Source of the DNA: Seriola aureovittata
Taxonomy: Eukaryota; Chordata; Actinopteri; Carangiformes; Carangidae
Length of the DNA stretch: 64,000 bases
Reading direction: 5' to 3'
NCBI RefSeq assembly: GCF_021018895.1
Contig: NC_079377.1
Span: 9,368,501-9,432,500 of the forward strand
The position numbers and the translations under genes were made by a program. Positions 58,071 through 64,000 of the stretch are shown here, piece after piece. Below the pieces are notes generated by a model. That model was given only the letters and a program-made list of their open reading frames with translations. It searched no databases and had not been told where the DNA came from. Each line of letters starts with the position of its first letter. Within the stretch, counting starts at the first letter, position 1.

Positions 58071-61000
58071 TCTGTAAACATCTTTATGCATGAAACAAAA
58101 TGCCGGGGATGCTTCACAAATTAACAGAGTCAACATGTGGCTGTTGTGGGACGCTGTTAGCGACAGCACACAGGGGTTTCCACGCGGAGCAGAGAGGTGA
58201 CAGAGTTTCTGTGGTTGGCTCACCACACAGACCTGCTCTGTCCCAACCTGCAGAGTGTCGGGCTCCCTGCGTCAGACCTGGCCTTGGAGAGAAGGGCTAT
58301 ATTATTGGGCCTTGGCCCCTGCCTCTCCCCTGTAGTTCACAACTTTTTCACCCCAAGAAAATGTCAGGGATGGAGTTTTTTATTTCACCCAAAAAATTTC
58401 CCTTTCTAATCACGCGTCTCAGCTCTTGGCTGAGGCAGCTGGGAAACTCAGCAACCCAGTCGTGTCCAGAAACACGTCTGTGCTATCAGCCACTCCATCA
58501 AAATCTATTTGCCATCCAAACACAGTGATAATTTAATTCAGAGCTGGGACACTGATTTAAATAGTTGTCTGGCCGTACCTTTTCAAATACCTGACCTGAT
58601 ACGTGATACTGGGAGGATTTACATAAGTGCTTTGTAGACCTTGTCAGGAAAAATATATGACCAATAAAGGCAGTGAAGACCTCTTACCATCCCTGCACAT
58701 GACATCTCCAAAATCTCTCATGTCTTCCTGTCACACTGGAATAGCTTTGATTCCTCTCCCAACTTCAATAAACATAATGCGAGTTGAACCTTCAACAAAG
58801 AGGATTTAAGCCGAACAACAGATAAAACTTTCCCACAGCCTCCACCAACTACTCTCTGACATTTTATAAATGGCTCCATGTGCTCTGCAGCGTGACCTTT
58901 GGCTCCCACTATACAGTATAAGGTGTCATGCCCTGGTCAAAGGAGGATATCATTCTGTATAAAACAAGAGCTTAACAGTCTGCTAGTACAGTTTAGAGCT
59001 CTCATTCTTCAAATATGTGAGGGGTGATGCAGAGGAATTTGCTGCACATTTGCTGCACATTATCTTGTTACAAACACTCCTAATCCTCACTCTTTCCCTG
59101 ATAGGAGGGAAAGATAATTGTTCCTCCTCAGGGAGAGATTCATGGCTATTGTTTCTCTCATTGTGCCGAGCCCTGTTTGACAGATTAGCAGAAACAAACT
59201 TGTAGATGTGATGTTTGTGAGTTCGTCTCTGAGTTGAAAATGCAAAGAAATAAAAGTCCCGGGAAGGAAAACGCACTACGACTGATCCTGTCGTCCCTGT
59301 ATGGGCCCCCTTAAATGTCTGCTCATAACATAAATGACTTCAGTTACAGAGGTTGTGGCGAAACGCCTCAAAAACAAAAGGTACATTTTTCAGCAGAGTT
59401 TTGTTCTATGACGGCTCTGGCAAAGCGGCCCCAAGTCTTTGTTTGTGCAAAATCAAACTTTAATCTGGTGCTTTTGATAGATGTTGCCTTTTATTTCAAA
59501 TGTTTATGGAAATACCCAACAACAGTCTTGTGTGGTCCTGTGTCTAATGAAACACACTCACGTACAGGCTCTCGCAGCCATCAGATCACTGGCCAGCACG
59601 CTATGTTCTCCATGGAGTGTGGTTTCTGAAGGGGCGAGCACATGGCGGGCACGGCGCAGGACAAGTGAGTTTTCCTCCTCATCAGGGACCATCAAACATC
59701 TGCGAAAGTGGGTGCAAGGAGGCTTCCACGATCCCAGCTCATGGCTGGCTCTACGGGCCAGCTGTGTTGGTGCTGTCAGCCTCATCCTCCTCTGGTCCAT
59801 CTCCTCCGGGCCACATGAGCTCCCATGGAGGGCTCCAGGAGGATTAGCACACCAGAGGAGGGGGTGAAGGGTTCAGGAGCAAGTGTTCAGGGGTCAGCCT
59901 GGGGTTTTACATTTGATCTCCTCTGTTGTTCAAATTAATGTGCTCTGATGTATTATTTTGATTGAGCTGGCTTGAAGTGATATGAGCTTCAGTTCGTCAA
60001 ACTATCAGGTGTAATTAACTCACACGCAGGCTCACACTGGTTCTGCACAAGATCACCTGAGTCTGGTGTTTTCCTGTTGAGTGCAACCGAGGAGAGAGCT
60101 GCAGGTTGTTTTGCTTTGGGTTGACGGATGGGGGTCGGGGGTGGCGGTCACAAACCGCACAGCACATTGAGTTGTCATCAGCGCTGAGCAGAGAAGATCT
60201 CATGTCTTGGAAGCAGACAGCTGGAGCAGCACTTTGCCTTGTTCTATTTCTGAACAAGGGGAAGATGACGGCGGCAGTTGTGTGTCTCCTTGTTTGATGA
60301 ATAACAATTCTGTGTGGACTGACTGATTGTAAAGGGGGCAACTCTGTCCCACTCCCCAAGGGTGGAAAAAAACTTCTGGTGATTCTGCAAATAAAGAGGC
60401 CTCTTAAATATGCACACCTGCATGGAGACAGAGGTTACAACATTTCACAGCTCAACCTGTATAACCTGTGGTTAAATCCATGTGAACCCAAAACTCAGTG
60501 CTAAATATCTCCGCACAAACTCGCCTCATGAAGATTTGATGCCAGGATCAGATTCCAGAATCAGTTGCTGATCAGACATGAGGGAAGTTTAGACAAGGCA
60601 GGTTTGGTTCTCCCGAGTCTGAGTTTGTGTTGCAAATGCATTGTGATAGCTTAGTGGATGTCTAAAGCCACGTCTGCTGGTGTTCCTGTCTACAAGAAGA
60701 AACTTGCTCCGTCAACATAGCTGCCGTTCTGAAAGGACGAGAGGAGATTTAGTTGTTGCAGCCAAACCAGGCTTTTATGTCCCTGCCACCATCTTGATAA
60801 ACATACATAAACAGTGCACACAGGACAAAGGACACAACAGCTGACATTGTATTGTAGCTTTCTATGACAGCAGAGCTTCCCTTCACAGATGCTGGGTTGG
60901 ACAACAGACTTCCTCTCTACGTGTGCATCTGTTTGTGCGTAAAAGAAGGTGGATGCTCTTCATTTTAAATTCTTTCCTTTGCACTTTTTCAGGTTCAGTT

Positions 61001-61139
61001 GAGTTCTTCAGATTTTGAACACTATCTACGTGGCCATGTCTAATACAATTTTCACCAGATGATAATACAGAAAAGACATTTAATGTCAATAGGCTACAAG
61101 GTTGGTAGAAAGTCCGACTGTATATATTATGTTCAACAT

Positions 61140-61555
61140 GGTTTCCATATTATTCTAGCATTTGAGCATACTGATAGACCAATGGGAATGTCATTAGTTA
61201 TTTGGTCATAAACTATAATAATATAATATACAGTGTTATATACAGTTAATATACAGTTAAAATGTTGACCAGATGGAGCTAAATAAAAAAGTTAATGATC
61301 GCCAGAGTTATTACAAATCATCCTGAGGGGGCCATTAATGTCTGGACAGAATTTCATGGCAATCCATCCAATGCCTGCCAAAACATTTCACTCAAAATCG
61401 TAAACATGAACCTCGTGGTGGCGCTGAAAGAAAGTCAGGGGATGAGCGAAGTCATAAAGATTCATCCCCTGGGCATCATGGATATCTGTAACATATTTGA
61501 TGGCAATCCACTCTGTGGTTGTTTAGACATTTCAGTCTGGACCAAACATTACCAA
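61140..61555 (-). repeat. interspersed repeat, minus orientation
   Basis: On the minus strand this reads tttggtccagactgaaatgt, later gagtggattgccatcaaata, later gcattggatggattgccatg, later tagtttatgaccaaataact. This is the same family and order as the plus-strand copy at 47990-48405, but covers a partly different section. The open frame 61295-61717 mostly overlaps it and is not a gene. Confidence 0.75.
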
Positions 61556-64000
61556 CCCTGGAACCACACAGCTAGAGAGGCTAAAAACAGAAAACAAATT
61601 GTCTTCAGAACAGCAGTTCTTTATGCACAATTTCACAAAGCATCTCTTTGGGCGGCTCAGTTGAACCACAGTTGTGTTATCCAAAAATTTGCTGACTCAA
61701 CCGCTGTTGCACAATGAACATCTTTGACCAAAAGAAATGTCAGTGCCCTTCACTATGCCCTACTTTGTTGCACATGCTGAGATAGAGGTTGCTTGATTCT
61801 GTCTAAAAAGAACTATCCCTACAGAGCCGCAATAATAGAAGAAATAATCTGTTGTGCTGTGTGGGCAGAAGCAGAACATAGACAGCTAGTAAACCATAGT
61901 AGGCTGTGATATTGTGTGGTCAGTCCAAAACTATTTCATCATTTAAATGTGATTAGCAATGGAGTAATAGTGTTCCTTTTAGAAGTAGATATGGAATTCA
62001 GTTTATTCCGCACTCAGAAGAGGTTGCAAAGTAGCGTGGGTCTCCAGGGCTCTGCGGACAGGGTCAGTTAAGTACGATGTCCAAGTTCTACACAGCTCAG
62101 GCGTCTGTCTCCCTGCCTATGAAAAGATACGGGCCATTTGAGACTCACCATGGTAAGACTCCCTTGTAAGGACTTTGACACTTTTACATCCATGGCTGAA
62201 ATGTAGCCGTCCCCCAGGTAAATGATGTCTTTCAGAATTGTATCTACTTAATTCTGTTTTTCTCCTTCTGAAGCTCCAACAGATACTTATACTGTACACA
62301 CAGAAGTCAATCTCAAACCTCCATAAAATACTTGTGGGTGAAGCAGGTGTAAACATATAAATATGATAAAAACTTCACATCACATTCGAAGCAATTGTGC
62401 CCGGCACACTGCGCCCTTTGACAAATCTGCTTAAGGTTACATGGGGGGGAGTAAAAAAAAAAGACTTTTTCCAAACAGCTCCCCCAGCTTGTCACACACG
62501 AGGAATAGACCGTCCACTGGAACTTGGCTTAAAGCAGCAGTCTGCATTCATAGGTAAGGCAATGCTAAATTAGATAATTCAGACTTATGTCTTTATGATT
62601 TGCAGGAGTGCAGCATGGAAGCCTCCCTCTCCCGCTAAATCAACAAAAATTTGTTCTGCTCAAATAAAATTTCATGAGGAGATAATTTTGCGAGCGTTCA
62701 GCATAAAGGTCTCTCTCATGTGCAGGGGTGCCGCACTCGGATGGCAAAATCTACTCAAAGTCTGAAGAGGTAGTTCAACACTCGGCGGACATGATGATAG
62801 AGAGAGATATGACTGATCAGGTTCACCACCGAGGACAAGCCTCCATCAGCCAACAAAACAGCTTTTCCTTTTTATTCAGTTGGCCTTTTTTATAAACTTA
62901 CAGAACTCAAAAATCCTCATGAGTACATTATAAGCTTCTCACAATCTGATTTATATACCCGAAGGAACCCATTTTATGTCTGCTTTAACAGATATCCCAC
63001 TGTATTATTTAATCAAATATTATTGGATTAAGTAAAGTAACCTTAAAGAGAATTCCAACGGCATTAGACAGTTCGTTCAACATTTCTTGGCATGAACAAC
63101 TCTGAATCAAAGCTACAGCCCACAGAAACGAGTCTCTAATCTGGGATTTCATCAGGAGATAAATCCTGGAGCTGCTCCGCTGAGAATGAATTGGAAACTG
63201 ACATGGTGGATGGTGCAGTGACTGTCTGCGCTTTTGCTCTCAAGTAGGTTTGACAGTAACTGTAGGCGCTACCAGTTATGAAGCAGAACATATCTCATAA
63301 TACCTTGTAAAACCTTGGGAACTATCACACTGATATCAGTCAAAATCACATGTTTCTTGAATGCACTTTAGAGTACGGGTTTCACTGGAAGTTTCCAAGA
63401 CATTTAGAAAAACAAATGAGAATTCTACTTTCCATTTCTTGACTTTAAGCCCGAGGACTTGCCGGCCAGCGCACTGGAATCCCTGACATGTCTCATGGGT
63501 GAGATACAGTTGGAGCTTTTTTAGATTAGAAATCACTTGGGGCATTAAAAATAAGTCTAACCTTTCAAAACAGCCAAAACCATGGAGATGAATTCACTGG
63601 AGGCCCTTCTTTAAGAGGATATATCTATACAAGAAGCTGCGGCTAAAGAACAGATGCATTTCATTGCCATTCCACAATCTCCCTCAGTAACTCTGCAGCA
63701 GAGGAAGACATCTGGTGAGCGGCTGCACGTTAACATCAAAAAGTAGGTTTCTTTCTTCATTCATTCATTAAAACAACTAATACTTGTGTTGTGGCACTGC
63801 AGTGGTCAGAGGTGGCAGAGCGAGGGAGGCTCAGTTGTCAGCCACAAGAGGCCACTTTGATCTCTGAAAATCTTTGCCTTTGTTGATGACAGAATACCTG
63901 GGAAAAGGGATTTTCAATTAGAGTACCTGCATGGGAATCCCCTGACACGCAACAAGAACAAGACGCACACAGGGAAATATGTGAAAATACACAAACCCCC

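Larger units (their letters stand above)
43020..64000. other. 21-kb region without recognised protein-coding genes
   Basis: Both strands were read. The longest open frames (44305-44760, 44328-44744, 46310-46720, 55267-55707, 58100-58528, 61295-61717) have no recognisable domains and no splice-consistent continuation. Several lie in repeats or skewed composition. The region holds the repeats listed separately. The remaining unique DNA, for example GC-richer patches at about 43980-44740, 52100-52210 and 59570-59870, may be regulatory, but nothing in the sequence alone proves it. Confidence 0.7.

Noticed and set aside
61295..61717. 140-codon plus-strand frame
   Set aside because: Most of it lies in an interspersed repeat read in antisense.
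1..64000. CRISPR array, operon, or bacterial/viral gene cluster
   Set aside because: Spliced vertebrate genes throughout. Tandem repeats are simple microsatellites without spacers, and no prokaryotic gene organisation is seen.

Overview
This is a vertebrate nuclear genome window, most likely from a percomorph-type teleost fish. The evidence is multi-exon genes with GT..AG introns, many dinucleotide microsatellites, protein sequences very close to vertebrate orthologues, and several interspersed repeats of the kind seen in spiny-rayed fish (a Tc1-like relic, a foldback element, a TTAA-flanked MITE). All names were assigned by reading conceptual translations and comparing them with remembered families. 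No database search was run.

Layout. (1) Positions 148-11946, plus strand, hold the 3' half of cadherin-23 (cdh23): 25 exons encoding about 1390 residues. They cover extracellular cadherin repeats from about EC19 to EC27, a membrane-adjacent domain, one transmembrane helix and the complete cytoplasmic tail ending in the PDZ ligand ITEL. The 5' part of the gene lies upstream of the window. (2) Positions 18965 down to 14035, minus strand, hold a complete eif3l gene (translation initiation factor 3 subunit L): 15 coding exons, 568 residues. It lies tail-to-tail with cdh23. (3) Positions 20995-42338, plus strand, hold a complete smoc2 gene (SPARC-related modular calcium-binding protein 2): 13 coding exons, 430 residues. 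Its start codon lies about 2 kb from that of eif3l, head-to-head. (4) From about 43.0 kb to 64 kb I find no protein-coding gene. This 21 kb holds repeats (foldback element, a solo LTR nested in a TTAA-flanked MITE, two copies of one interspersed repeat in opposite orientation, microsatellites, G-rich tracts) and unassigned, possibly regulatory DNA.

The three genes are not a pathway. cdh23 forms the upper part of hair-cell tip links, eif3l is housekeeping translation machinery, and smoc2 is a secreted matricellular regulator of growth-factor signalling. Their linkage differs from human, where the orthologues sit on three chromosomes (10, 22 and 6).

I found no evidence of a new multi-gene system. 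The most interesting items are a recognisable counterpart of the sensory-cell-regulated cdh23 exon 68, an 87-nt frame-preserving stop-free cdh23 intron, UG-repeat tracts beside splice sites, the nested solo LTR with a perfect 5-bp target duplication, a foldback element of roughly 580 bp, and an unusual Ala/Thr tail on eIF3L.
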